From Neelides folsomi (lineage: Eukaryota > Arthropoda > Collembola > Neelipleona > Neelidae), in contig JAQGBZ010000068.1 in the NCBI GenBank assembly GCA_034687125.1, positions 124,001-188,000 on the forward strand: a stretch of DNA of 64,000 nucleotides, written 5' to 3'. Made by a program: the position numbers and the translations under genes. Positions 41,436 through 54,300 of this stretch are shown here, one piece after another. The notes under the pieces were generated by a model. It was not told the DNA's origin, made no database searches, and saw only the letters and a list, made by a program, of their open reading frames with translations. Each line of letters starts with the position of its first letter. Within the stretch, counting starts at the first letter, position 1.

Positions 41436-42556
41436 TTAATTGTCTCTAAATGTTTGTGTATAATTAAAATTTACTTTAAATAGACGCATTATCAAATGCA
41501 TTGATTCAATAGCAATATTTGGTCGCAAAGATTCTCTTTATTTACAGAACCAGAATAATTAGTTTCATGTTTAATCTTTGGTTTTTTATATTTATTTTTC
41601 ATATGCAATTACTTTTTGTACCTCATGCGTAATGTAATAATTTCCAATACTATTAAAGGAAAAGGCGAGCATTGATTAAAATGTTAAATAATGAAATATA
41701 TACCATAGTTATACATAGAGCAATTACGTTGATATTTATGTTTATAGGTATGTAACAGTTAAAAGTCGAGTACTTTAGTCTTTTCTATGTATTTGTATAT
41801 ACGTTTGAATAAATATTAAATGCTTTAGAAATCCTAAATGATTGGATACCTTTGAATCTAATTTTAAGTTCCACTCGACGCTTTTGTGTGTATTTTTTTT
41901 TCATTTTAACCATTCATCAGTCCTTATCATCTGAGCATTAAAATTCATTGGAAATTTTTACAGAGAATGGAATAAAGGTAAGATAATGAATTTAGATACC
42001 ATATTATGAAGATTTAAATAACGGTAAGACTTGGCGAAAAAAGGTTTAAACGGAAAGTTTATTTGACCAGATTCAAAATTCGGTTAATACAATTATCAAT
42101 TAACATTACCCGACCATTCAGTCCAAATATTATTAAATGGCGAATATAAAAAGTAGTTCTGTGTTAGTGTTAACCATCAATTTAATTATATCATCAACAT
42201 CATTGCATTTCTTCAATTTGACAGTAATCTGGAGTTTGTTAAATATTAAGGATTTAATTAAATAGTATCCATATTTATTGTAATTACTAATAATTCTGGA
42301 TCTATATTTGTTTTACTTCACTTTTAGAATCAACAAAAATAAGTTTTGACCTGTAAAAGTTTAAAAGTGAAAGGGATGAGGTCATGAGGTGAGCAACATA
42401 ACCTCAGCTCAAGCTTTCCGCTCGCAAGTCACGTTTGAAATCCTCGGCTTCCTTTTTTCTCTGGGTGTGCGAATCATAGCGAATCCGTTCACTTTCTTTC
42501 CACAACCGCCAACGGGTTTAAGACCCTATTTTGACACTTAAAGTCCATTAGATAAC
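41436..42556. other. Spacer between kish and the TAF6-like gene
   Basis: The left part is the kish 3' UTR, with a candidate AATAAA at 41808-41813. The right end (about 42380-42540) becomes less AT-rich and probably contains the promoter and 5' UTR of the next gene. No exon was recognised. Confidence 0.5.
41808..41813 (+). terminator. Candidate kish poly(A) signal
   Basis: AATAAA, 373 bases after the kish stop codon. Other AT-rich matches exist nearby, so this is a guess from position and exact hexamer. Confidence 0.4.
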
Positions 42557-43528
42557 ATGAAGAAAGCCAGGTCAACCAAGAAGAAGCCTTCTAAGAGTAA
42601 GAAAGCTCCAGTCAGGTCTCGGAAGATTAAGTTTGAATTCGATGGGGATGAGAAGCCCAAAGCGCCCGAACCGCCAAAACGGTCCAAACGAAGCGCTGGA
42701 CTGCAATCTGCTCTGGTTCTGCATGTTCCGGCTAGCGAATTGCCAAAACCATTCAAACTACCGGTTCGACAATGCCCTGCTCCGATTCCGCAACATCCGG
42801 CTTTGACGACTTACTATGGACAACCAGTGAAGGTCTACCTTCCATCGGAAATCACTCCGACGAAGATTCTCGCTTACACTGTCGTCGACTATTACGATGT
42901 CAGCGAAGGGCCATTTACGGTTGAGCAGCTCGAGTTCTTGGAAGTCATTTTTCAAGCGGTCAAGTCTGGGGACGGTAAAAAAATCAGAGTAAGAATGAGT
43001 TTTTATGATTGCACCAATTTATGATCCATTACATTTTTTCCGATTCCTTTTGTCATCAAAATGATATTAATTTTTGGCAGGCTGCGTTTAATACATTGCG
43101 ACTTGACCCGAATCTCGGCGAGATGATGCCGAAGATTGTCCAATTCATCACTGATGAGGTTGAAGCTCAAATCCAGGATTTTAGAAACCCCTTGCTTCTC
43201 AAAAACATCATCCTGATGATTGAGCCCATTTTGAAAAATGAGACCGTTAATTTCAAAATTTTTGTGAGATGATATTCATAATATTTAAATACTTGGTTGT
43301 AATATATTATGTGAAATTCTTATAAATACAATATGGATTTTATAGGCTCGATCGTTCCTCTCAATCTTGTACGAAGTGAATCAGCAGTCTGTGATGCGTG
43401 TGGGAGCAACACCAACCCAAGAAGATCTCCATACGACTGCTTTCAAGATCTTCGCCAAAATACATTCCATCTACGGGAACGGCTTGCCAAAACATATGGA
43501 AGAAATAGACGAATTCATTTCCTTTTAG
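42557..43528 (+). CDS. TAF6-like protein with HEAT region only
   Basis: TAF6 is a TFIID/SAGA subunit made of an N-terminal histone fold and a C-terminal HEAT domain. Three exons (42557-42988, 43081-43263, 43346-43528) give about 264 residues. The first 40 are a basic Lys/Arg/Pro tail (KKARSTKKKPSKSKKAPVRS). Then come VKVYLPSEI and FTVEQLEFLEVIFQAVKSGD, followed by AAFNTLRLDPNLGEMMPKIV and QFITDEVEAQIQDFRNPLLL. These line up with the human stretch around [20 protein letters not shown]. The last exon reads ARSFLSILYEVNQQSVMRVG and ends EEIDEFISF. There is no histone fold upstream in this window, and the HEAT region stops early. This is inferred from a divergent match, so a diverged TAF6/TAF6L paralogue is the best guess rather than certain. 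Its codon use is less AT-rich than its surroundings. Confidence 0.65.
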
Positions 43529-45704
43529 AAATCCTGTCTTTGGTGTAATATAAATCAAACCTCTCTATTTTAATTATTCTATTCATATTGAATTTTAAGA
43601 TTACATTTAATTCCGTTTTCTTTTACCATTTTGCTACTGATAATCATTGTCTTAAATACATTCAATTTTATCTCAAGTTTATGCTAATTCCCTTGATTGT
43701 GTTCTTTTTCTTTAAGTGTAACTTTAACCTGATCTCCATTTTACTAATCATATTAATAATAACTTTCTTGGCATGCAAATTCAAATTTTATCTCTTCTTA
43801 CCAATTCCTTGATACTTTTCGTATACTATGTTTGATTCTATTTAGTTCTATACATATTTTTCCAATTTGTTTATTTTATATTCTTATATTAATGTCTAGC
43901 TTGTTTGTATTAAATTCGGTTTGATCTCTGTATTATGCTATTCTTAATGTAATTATGAATTTCGTTTGTGAAGTTTATTAAATGGAGTTTAACAAAATTA
44001 CAGTTTTTCTGTGTAATTTTATTTGATCTAAGATTGTGTAAGAATTTGTGTAGTTTCCAGAAAGGGTTGAGAAGAGTGGTGCATTTGTTTGTTTTCATCA
44101 TTTGGGATTGAACGTGGAGCAGATGGTGTATTTTTCCGGTGGTGAGAATGTGAGACAAAGGAAGTGGATGATTAGTAAGAAGAGACAAAGAGGTGTGACC
44201 TTCCCTGGTTCGTCTTAAAGAGCATTTGGTAAGGGGATTGTGATTCCTATTTATTTACTGCTCAGATTGAGATCGAGGAGTGACAAAGAGGGTTTTCTGG
44301 GATTCGAGGGAAAGTGAGGATGAGGTGGAAATAGGAATCCTCGTCCCTCGGGAAGAAGCCGTAAATCTTTCAAGATTGAAACAACAGAAGTGGACCCACT
44401 TGAGAGGGTCCTTCGAGGACCCTGTCTACCCTTCCTCCAAACCTGACTCCACAATGAGGGAAGGAGACAGTGTGAGTTGGACCTCCACCCGAGTCCCCTA
44501 AAACTTATTGACTGCCTCAACAGTACTAACTGAAGAGGATTAGGTGAAAAGAAGTGGGAGAGAACCTCGAGCTCGCCAGTCCAAATCTAACAGTGTCTTC
44601 TCCCACACGTTCCTTTGGGCTCTCCAAGGGATATGTGAAACTCCCCCGTTGGAATCAACAAGTTTTAGTGGCGCAGCCCCGGTTTTATGAAAACATTATC
44701 ACTCCGACCCTCCCGGAATAATTCTCTTAACTCGACTTGGATTCTCACCAACTGCTGGTAATTATTTCATATTTCACATTATTAAGCATTGTAAACTACA
44801 ATACTTAATAATTAACATTTGATATCCCTACACGATGAGAAGTTTTATAACTTTCTTTCTTGTGAAAATACTTTTTTTCAACTTAAGATCTGTTGTTTAT
44901 TTTTAGTGATCTAGTTAAAGTTAAAGTTAAAGTTAGCTTGTTGGTGTACATTTAGTTTCTCTCTATCTTATTTTCCAGAGTTCATTTTTAAAATGTAATT
45001 TTTAACCCAAATAACTATTTAAGTAACTCTAACATTGGACGGATTGACTCCCATTATTTAAAACCACCAGTTGTATTCAAATGAGGAACATGCGGTCGTA
45101 TAATATTTATGAACTCCCAATGAAGGCCCAAATATAAAACTGTTTTATTAAAACTAAACATAATTTTACAAGGTGTCGTAAAACTTATGATTTGATTATG
45201 CCATAAAAGCATAATTTTGTTTCAAACGCCTGAACGAAGCCTTGGATGGAAATCCTTACTTACATGTTAAATAGAAACACACTTTCAGGTTTAAATTTAA
45301 TTCCAAAGGTCATCGTTTGTCTAGCCTTATTTGCGTGTAAAATGAAGTTATTTGTTTTTGAGTTTCTTGTTTAATTCCAGTAGCAGGTGCGTAATAAATA
45401 GCTTGGTAGGTGAAGTGGTGTCATTAATTAGGGGTAAAGAGCAGGTTAAGCGGAAATGGTAGTTATTAAACTATTAGGGAATTGTATGGGGCGAAGGGCC
45501 GAGGTGTCGTGGAAGATTTGATGGGTGGGAGTTGCTGTCAAGTTTGACAAATGGATGGCCATTCTTCCTCGGGCACAGTTAGGGCCCTGGCACCCTTTCA
45601 GATCTCGTCCCATATCCTTCGAAGGGCCTCCTTGTGACTCTCTCCCTTCAGATGGCTTTCCCAAAAGTGTCTAATTTCCCAAATTTACAGATCCGACCTC
45701 TTCG
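43529..45704. other. Spacer upstream of FGFRL1, probable 5' UTR exons
   Basis: AT-rich to about 44.1 kb, then a noticeable rise in G and C. An acceptor (TTTACAG) lies 14 bases before the FGFRL1 start codon, so at least one noncoding upstream exon is expected, most likely within 44.2-45.6 kb. A small hairpin (7-base arms, 44405-44423) and a short tandem of GTTAAA units near 44910-44935 were seen. The open frames at 44251-44520 on both strands are mirror images and not convincing. Confidence 0.5.
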
Positions 45705-48700
45705 ATGGGGGCAGGAGCTCTGAAGTGGGTCCTCGCGGTCCTCTTCGCCCACTCTGCTGCCGGAGGAGGATTTCGAGGTTCGTTTTACGATCCACTATGT
45801 AACTTTGTGCCATATAAACCTCTCCGTCGAGTGTGGCCCTTGGAGGGGGAGGAAGACGTGAAGGGGCATGATAACAATGGCCCTTGAGACCTGCAGAGTC
45901 AGAGTGAGAAGACCAAGTTGATATTATTTTTCGACTCACTCCGTAGACGGCCAAAGAGATAGAATCACGATCCGGACCATCATTGTCCCTCTTTTTCTCT
46001 TGTCAAGAAAAGGTGGTTCATTGGGAAGGTTGAAGCTTCGATTGTTATCATTCATCCACCTTTTCTTCCCTATTCATTACGGACTCCCGACTCTCTTTTC
46101 ACACTCCATACTGCTCACCACATTCCTCGGATGCGAGAGCATTCATCCTGAATAAATAGACCTGGTCACAGATCAAAACACTTGGAGGAGTCGAAACAGG
46201 AGCAGCCGAGTCATCCCAAACCCATACAATGGAAACCTGCCCTCCAAGACTCATATAAATAAATATATAGTAATGGCAGTTCTACCTGTCTCTCCTTCCT
46301 CCGCCCCCCATTCTTCCCGGGATCATATCACTGAAAACCACATCCATCATCCGAGAGCGGAGTAAGGAGATCTCCCAGATTGAGTGTCGATTCACTCTCG
46401 TATTCTCCCAAGGTGTTTGTGAAACTCAAGACGGAGACGTCGAGGGGCAGCCGGACCCTCTCACACTTCAGACCAGGGAATTTGGGCTGGAATGAAATAT
46501 GTGATTTGGAGCCAGGACCATATCCCTCTGTTTACTTTTCCCTTCTATGAGGAATGAGTTTTGGAAAATAATGGAGAATTAGCTGCTGACAGGCCTAGGA
46601 ACATGAGTCGGACCCGGCGGAGGCTAATGGGTACTTGATGGCTCCCAGCTTTCCTCAGAGACAGCCGAGGTTTGGCTGAGGGCCAGGACGTCGCCCAGCC
46701 CTCATTATCACCCCGCCAGCCCAAATTAATCGACCTTTGGTCCGCACCACTCACAATGTCTTGGGGCTAATTGCCTGGCTCAACAAGTGAGTCTCGTCAA
46801 TTCACTCCAAGTGATTCGCTTCAACCGAGACGGATGTGGGGGGCTGGCGGAGAATATTAATGGCTTAGAATTGAGATATGGATTGATTCCCGGATGAAGA
46901 TGATAATGATGTATTAATGTCTTGCAGGGCCGCCGAGGATTGTGAGTCGAGAACTGAGGCCTTTGCAGGTCGTTCGTCTTGGTCAAGAATTCCGAGTCAT
47001 TTGCCCAGTGGAGGGCGACCCCGCTCCCCTCGTGGATTGGTACAAGGTAGGTTCATGTCCGAGAGAAATCCATTATGAATTAAGGGCCGACAATTAATGA
47101 TCTCTTCAATGGCAGGACGAGGAGCCGATTACCCCGGCTTGGTCTCGCTATCGAGTCACTGCCAAGTCCCTTCGCATACGGACCATTTTCGCTGAAGATG
47201 CCGGCATTTATGAGTGCAAGGGGGTGAATGGATTTGGATCCCAGAGTGCGCGAATCCGTCTCGTCGTTGTTGGTAAGATTTTTTCACTTCCATTTGAAAC
47301 ATTGGTATACCATTGGTAGATATGTACATGTGGAGACCCGCAATCCACCTCTATTATGTTAAGTACGTGGAGCCATAAACCCTCGCCGGCGTTTCCTTCG
47401 CGGCTTTGGCTCAAAGAGCCAAAGAATGGAGTGGGATGAGTAGATGGGAAATCTCCCCGTAATTTCCTCAATTCACCCTCTAAATGGCAAACCTCGGAAT
47501 CTCTCAGGAACAGACAATTGAATTGAAGCAATTGTGAATCAAATGATCCAATGGATAAGAAGTAGAGAGGGATTTCTGTGGTAAAGAAAACTCTTTTTCC
47601 TTCCCTTTTTCTTCCCCCCATTCTTCCTCATCTTTGGAGAAGAAAAGGCCGAAGAGAAGAAAGAGTGTCACTTCTCCGCCTTTGGAAGAACTGAGCCGGA
47701 AAACGGCCTCTTTTTGGAAACGATCAATTTTGATGGATCAAAGGTGGGAATGATTTGAGGCGGAAAGGTGTGTCACATTCTCCCGGACTTGAATGAGAAG
47801 TATCATAAATAATTATTTGCTTAGGCGAGATGTTGACCATAATGGAACGACGCTTCTTCATTTTTTAGTCTCCGACATCGGACCTAATCTCCTCAATCTC
47901 CAACTTCCTTTAGACTCAAAAGAAAAACTTGTAGACCCTGCAATAAAATGTGCCTCATGAATTTTCTTCGCTCCACCGCACATACTTTTTATATCCAACA
48001 GAGATACAGACGACTTTTGACTCGATCAACCGATATGAATAGCTCCTCAAGTTTCTCTCAAACCCAAATTCCTCATTTTACGCATTGCAACTGTTTTGAT
48101 CCATTCAGTTGACCATTCCTTTTTCGACTCTTTGCGGCTCTCTGTGAAACCAAAAGCTCAAGTGATAATTTTGACACTTTAGAGGCTCTAATTCAAAACC
48201 AGTTAATTTTAATTTGCCAATTGTCAATAACTCACATACAAACCAAACAATAATTTTTTCCGTGTTAAGAAAGTTGAGACTAATGATTTTTGTATAGGGA
48301 TTCATAATTGAAGGACAAATAATATTTTCTGGGGATGTCTAAAATAAAGTCTAAATGTGTCCGTGTTAAAGATGTAGGATTCATTCCATGGTGTGAAAGG
48401 GTTTGTCCAGGAGGAATATAATAATAATAATCTTCTCTTCTAACCATGTTAAAATTGTAGTGTTTGGGAGGGTTTTGGTCCAACGAGGAGTTTCCTCCTT
48501 TTGGAGAAAAATTCCAGATGAAGGTGACAGGGGAATCCATTTGGTCATATCGAGGATCCTATCTGTCTCGACTCTCTGTTCGAGCTCCAGGAGGTACGGA
48601 GACAGTTTCTCGAGCCCGCATAGTTTTCCCCATCCCTTGCATCACCACAGCTTTGTTTCATTGTCCTGTGACAATGATGAGTCAATTCATCATTGGACCA

Positions 48701-51246
48701 TGCAGATTCCCGAGATTCCCTCTGCAGAGGGAATTAATTGCTCAAGGTGTCTGGCGAGACGAAGGGGCAGGAGCCCTTAATATTTAATATTGGGTCTGGT
48801 GAGAGAGGGGAGGTTAAGAGCAGCTCAGGTAATTCCTAATGGCCTCTTCGAACTGTCACCTTTCCTCAATGATAATTTCCCTCGTGTCTCCTTCTATGAT
48901 AATATTTTCCATTCCCCTCCAAAGGCCGCCACAAATGACATGTTGACAAAAGGAGAAGTGATAAGAGTTTTGGCACCTGGGCCAGTCCTATTTTCGCCCC
49001 TACCCTTCCATTGCATTACAAAGATCCCAGACGGCCCTCTCCCCCGCCACGTCACTTGAGACGGATTTATTCGAATAACCACATTCCATCATTTTACCTG
49101 CCCCACCACTCCCTGGCTAAGCCACTCGTTTTCAATTTACGAACAATAGAAGCCCATTTCCTTCACAGTAATCCATATAGCCAACAATCCCCCTTTTCAC
49201 GCCTTCACTCTACGAACTCATTCACTCATAATTGCCCTTCAATCACCCACCCTCCAATTATTCATTAATGAGACCCTCTAAAGAGGAATGACAAATGGGG
49301 AAATTTTATTTACAAATCATTTTACTATAAATTTGCCCATTCATTATGCAAAGGCCAACAGAAACAAGTAAACATAATAAACCATCTTCGGCCCCCAATG
49401 AGGCCTCATTAATTATAATTTAGTTATTAATGTAATACTAAAAGTTATCACATAATATGTCAAGAAATTCATTACAAAATGAATTCATTTAAAAACGTAA
49501 AAGCTCTTTATTGGAAAATTATAAAATTAAGAATGGATGGATCATTGTAGATGTGCTGATCATATTTTTTATTTTGTTTTTAGATGACGGGTCCTTCCCT
49601 GTGGGAAACGAGGAATCTCCATTGAAAAGACGAGGGAATTCAATGAGTGCTCCGGTCTTCACAGTCCCCGTGTTCAGCCAAGAGTCTCTCGAACAATCAG
49701 GACCTATGCAGCTCTCTTCAGGAACCACGATCCGATTGCTTTGTGAGGCCAAGGGTTACCCCGCTCCAAAAGTTACTTGGCTTAAAGTACGTCGCATTCC
49801 ATTTCTTGCATAAATTAAATTTAGTACTCACTTAAATTTAGTCAGTTTTGATATAAAATGAATATTTAATGGTTGGTATTTGAACAGGATGGTAAAGCCA
49901 TTGGGGATAAGATGTGGCGGCAAAATTCTTGGACACTTTTGCTCTCCAAATTGGCAGCCGAAGACTCGGGGACCTTCACTTGTGTGGCCAACAGCAGCAT
50001 GGGCAAAGTGGAGTTTAGCATTAATCTTCACGTCACAGGTTCGTGGGTGTTTTTATCTCTTAACAGGATTACACGAGTAGATGGGTGTACGTAAAAAGAG
50101 AAGGGATCTGATCTCTGTTTTCATTACCTCAATCACATGTTTACTCAACGAGTGTGTTCAATTGACAGAATTGAGAGACAAGAAGAAACCGGAGTTGGTT
50201 GAGGGATTTCCGCACGGCCTGAGCGTTCTCAGTGGCACCGAAGGAGTGTTGAAGTGTGCCGTGAAGACCAGAGGTTTTTCCGCCATCCCTCCTCATATCC
50301 GGTGGCTCAAACGCGTGGCAGGTGAAGATGCAGGAAAACTCGGACGACACAAGCACCGGCTCCTCCCTGTTGAAAATCAACATGTTCTTGTGATCCAGGT
50401 AAAAAATGTTCAAAGTAGATCCAAGTACATATATGTAGTTCGTCTTCAGAGGAAAATGGGAGGGAGAAGGAAATTAAAATTCAATTTGTTTAAATAGGAA
50501 ACTCACGACGAAGCAATTCGGATCAACGAGACCGAGCGGAATGGAACTTATGTGAGCAAATTGATCCTGTCTAAAGTAGAGGCCTCAGATGAAGGGATCT
50601 ACATTTGTTTGGCTACAAACAGTGTCGGCTACACTTTCAAAGAAGCCACTCTCACTGTCATCGAAGGTAACAACTCTCCAAGTTGGAACATAAAAAATCC
50701 ACGTGTGGCTTTGGAATGCATATAAACATTTGGTGTATTTTTCTTTCTCGGCCCATGTCATCACCTGCTCAAATTATTTGCTAACATTTCAATTTGGGTA
50801 TTGCAGGAGCAGAAATTGTCAGCAGCTCGGCGTCTGTGATTCCTTTCCCTGTTTTTGTGATTGGGACGTCGGTGGCTGTCGCTCTGCTGTTAATTGGAGC
50901 GGCTTGGGCTTTAAGACGACATGGAGAGCTTCAGCCAAAGCAAAGAAAGTCAACAAGTCCCAGGAAGCATTCGTCCCCGTCGATGAATTCGGGATTTCTT
51001 CAAAAGTACGATCAACGACATCTTCTCCCGTCCATTCACTCCTCCGGGTCTTCGTCCACCCATCTGAAGACGAACCCTTTTGAGCCAACGATCGAGTTCG
51101 AATCGCGGTGTTCTTACTGTGACCTCGCCGATGGTGACTCGGACGTCTCATCTTTGCCACCAATTCCGACGGCGCCGAGACATTACGAAGAATGCTGCTT
51201 CAGCTCACGGAGTCATTCCCACCAGCACTGTGGTCATTGGAGATGA
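45705..51246 (+). CDS. FGFRL1: Fibroblast growth factor receptor-like 1
   Basis: FGFRL1 is a cell-surface FGF receptor relative with three Ig domains, one membrane span and no tyrosine kinase. It acts in adhesion, cell fusion and as an FGF decoy. Eight coding exons: 45705-45777 (signal peptide MGAGALKWVLAVLFAHSAAG), 46928-47046, 47116-47272, 49584-49786, 49888-50038, 50169-50398, 50498-50666 and 50807-51246. The signal exon ends in phase 1. Ig1 starts GPPRIVSRELRPLQVVRLGQ and has CPVEGDPAPLVDWYKDEEP and EDAGIYECKGVNGFGS. Ig2 has GYPAPKVTWLKDG and EDSGTFTCVANS. Ig3 has IRWLKRVAGED and DEGIYICLATNSVGYTFKEA, very like human FGFRL1. The membrane span (VIPFPVFVIGTSVAVALLLI) is followed by a tail of about 115 residues ending SRSHSHQHCGHWR, a His-rich end as in vertebrate FGFRL1. 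Introns of 1.15 and 2.3 kb contrast with the short introns elsewhere. Confidence 0.95.
45778..46927 (+). other. FGFRL1 intron 1, long and less AT-rich
   Basis: Long for this window. It contains no recognisable coding sequence, though open frames occur on both strands because stop codons are sparse in this composition. Such an intron near the start of a developmental gene may hold enhancers, but no specific element was identified. Confidence 0.5.
47273..49583 (+). other. FGFRL1 intron 3, 2.3 kb
   Basis: It separates Ig1 from Ig2. No alternative Ig exon with a Cys-Trp-Cys pattern was found. Open frames at 47208-47621 (-) and 48403-48787 (+) overlap others on the opposite strand and show no family features. 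The last 300 bases are strongly AT-rich, like introns elsewhere. Confidence 0.5.
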
Positions 51247-51314
51247 TCTGGAGTCATAGCCGAACCATTCTCTCACAGATCTCTTTGTATATTATCTTGT
51301 AAGCAATGAATGTA

Positions 51315-51320
51315 AATAAA
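51315..51320 (+). terminator. FGFRL1 poly(A) signal
   Basis: AATAAA lies 69 bases after the FGFRL1 stop, followed by a T-rich stretch. A short 3' UTR is implied. Confidence 0.65.
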
Positions 51321-54300
51321 TCTTTCTGATTCTATCTCCATGTTTATCTGCCTTTTTAATTGAGACTGCCATGGGATCTCCGACTTACCCAACGCTATCG
51401 CACAATTGTTCAAGATGGATGGAGGCGACAGAAAGATGTTTAAAAGATTCGGATATTTTCTCTAATTGAAAAGTATTGGCAATTAGGTTCGAACATTTAG
51501 AAGATAAAAGAAGTCAAAAGTATTATTATTAGTAATTTAAAAAAAATTAATTATTATTATTATATAGTACAATTGTGTAGAGCTCTGTCGCCTTGAAAAA
51601 TGATCTAGACGTATTTGTAACGAAAATTGTTTCATGGGTAAATTCCAAAGTGAAAAACTGGACTTTGGTCTCCAAATGTCGAGAGTTGTGCATAAATATC
51701 TAATTGTTTGAATTCCTGGAGTTGACCGTGAAGGCTGCAATTACTCGAATGGCTCCATTCCATTTCACTCCATTGCTCCCTCGACCTCCCACCTTCAACT
51801 CCAATTGATCTCACTTAAATACTTCTTTTTCTTTCATCCCACAACATTACTATTTACATAGATAGTTGGACAATCGAATGGGGATAAAAAGAACCTCTAT
51901 TATGTTTACCTATAACTGCCCTACGTAACTATTAATTTCTACAGCTCAGCTTTTTATTGCTTTAACACCTCTCTCCTCGGATTGGACCAGAAGGGAAGAT
52001 GTGTTGTAGTGAGGAGATGAACCACGTTTGATAGGGACAAAGAAGGGGTTGCCTTGTTGAGATAAAGTTATGCAATTAGGTATACAGAGACTCCAATTGA
52101 ACGTCCTCGTCTCCTTGTTCATTTGGGAGAGATGGGGAGATCTCCCTTACACGAATAAGTCCAAAGACCATTTTTTACGCCCTATCTTTTATCTTAGAGA
52201 CGACTCGAGGACATTCTTTTTAACGAGGTGGGTCGTTAGTTGAGAGTACCTTTTCTTACCTCACTTTCATTTATCCCATTCCTCAACATCTCCTTCTGGT
52301 CAACTTGTTGAAAGGGTCCTCGAGAGAAAAAATAATCAAATATTTTTCTTTTAATAACTTCATGACCATTCCTTTAAGGGAAATGAAGAAACTATGCAAA
52401 AAAGTACATTACAACCAGTTAAATTTAACTACATAAATATATGTAAATACCTACTATGAATACATACCATGGTACATACAAATATGTGCATCTTACATTA
52501 AGTATAACTTAAGCTATAGAAGTAGAAATGTTTTCTTCATTCAAAAATTCAAAAATGTATATTATTGTATATTATTTTACCACTGACGTAAGGGAGCAAA
52601 CGAAGAATCATTAATTAATTATGTATTTATAGCATATTATGGAAAATAGCGGAAATGTTCCTTCATTGGAATGTTTACAAATAACCGGGTCTGTATGAAC
52701 ATTATTCCTCAAATGTCAAATGCGGAAGTGAATGGAATCTTGAAATTGAAAAATTGGATGTGAAATTTAAAACAAGATTTTGAATTTGTCAGAGAGTCTG
52801 GTCGATATTTGTTGAGCTTCTTCGTCTAGAGTTACAGAGGAAGTGGAAGAACGGAGGAAAGAGCCGAGGAGTGTGAATGAATGATTTGGAAAACAAACAG
52901 AGGATGAAGACGGAGACGCCAGCACGTGCTATTTCAGCTTTCACCCAAAACTTTGTTTCCACATTATCCCCTCTAATCTCTCAAGCCTTTTTGGAAACTT
53001 TGCATGGAATCTGATTGTTAAATTTGGATCACTTTAATTCTCCCAGAATGAAAATGAACATGGAAATGAGAATTGACACTTTTCCTGTCTTCACCTCAAA
53101 CTCCTCAACTTGAGCTCCAAATATTCCCCAACTTTTCTCCTCAGTTATGGTAGAATTTAAAGGAACAAGTTCACAACCCGGGAAGTTGTACACTTGGTGC
53201 CAAAGTTTTTGGAAGGTCAAATGACTCGATGCATCCGAATAACGATAATTGTGTGCAAAGTGTGAGAATGGGACTGTAAATTGGGGCTGATGTGACAAGA
53301 GAGAGAATCTGATCGATCCAAGTCATGGAAAACTCATTGACGATCCATCCCGCTGTCCCATTAAGTCCCAACCGGGAAACCGCATACCATTTCTCTTCCA
53401 ATAACCGTAAAATCCGTCTTGGGTAAATTACATTTCCATATCCATGAAATCGACTCAATGTTCTAAACTTAGCTTCTTTCGGGAAAGTTGAGTAAAAAGC
53501 GTAGGTCATTCCATTAGGCTTCTTTCTTCTCCAGCATAAACAACTTATGTCCTCCTCGGGAGTGACAAATATGCTGAGGATTTTGGGGGAATGTTCGCCC
53601 ACCCCCGTCATTATGAGACTTTGGCTTATCCAACTCCTCGAGTGTTTTCCAAAGGAATCCAAGGAAGATGAGGAGATTGGGGAACTCCTGGTTTGAACAT
53701 CTGCACTCCTTGGTTAATAATTTCAACCTGGAGTGAACCGCAATGTTTTCCCAACTCCGCCTCCCCTCATCCGCTCGATATTTGTAGGTAAATATTTGGA
53801 TTTTCTCTTTGATTGAGTACACTTCTAGTCATCCTTTCAATCCAATCCCCATTGTTGGATGAGTTTGGAAAAATGCTGGAAGCCACCCAGGTTTGTCCCT
53901 TTGTGCCAACCCCTCGAGTGTCCCTCTTAGAGGAACCGTAAGAAGCAGAGGAGGAATCTGTAAGTGGAGGACAAAGGGACAGTTGGATGTCCCCTCAAAA
54001 ACCCTCTACCAACTTTTCCTCCTGGAATCCTCAACGATCCTTCATTCATTATCTCATCTCACTGTCTCATTGACTCCAAAGCTCCTCAACATTTCAAACT
54101 TTTGAACCCTCATGCGTCATTCCCAACTCACTTCATGTCATTCGGCGTGAGGTTGCTTGAACGAGATGGAAAGTCAATTGGAATCATTCCATGTTATTCT
54201 TCTTTTTCGAAGGAGGTTTATAAAACCCACCTTTGTATCAAACTCATTGTTTTCAACTGAGTTCATTCAATTCCATTTGGGTATTTATGACATGTGTCAG

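Noticed and set aside
44251-44520. Mirror frames on both strands upstream of FGFRL1
   Set aside because: More likely 5' UTR or regulatory sequence; no protein similarity.
51480-51500. GGTTCGAAC word like a tRNA B box
   Set aside because: No A box or cloverleaf could be drawn around it; no tRNA gene was found anywhere.
53029-53662. Overlapping minus-strand frames of 89 and 163 residues
   Set aside because: The two overlap in different frames, match no family I know, and have no clear splice context. A lineage-specific gene cannot be fully excluded.
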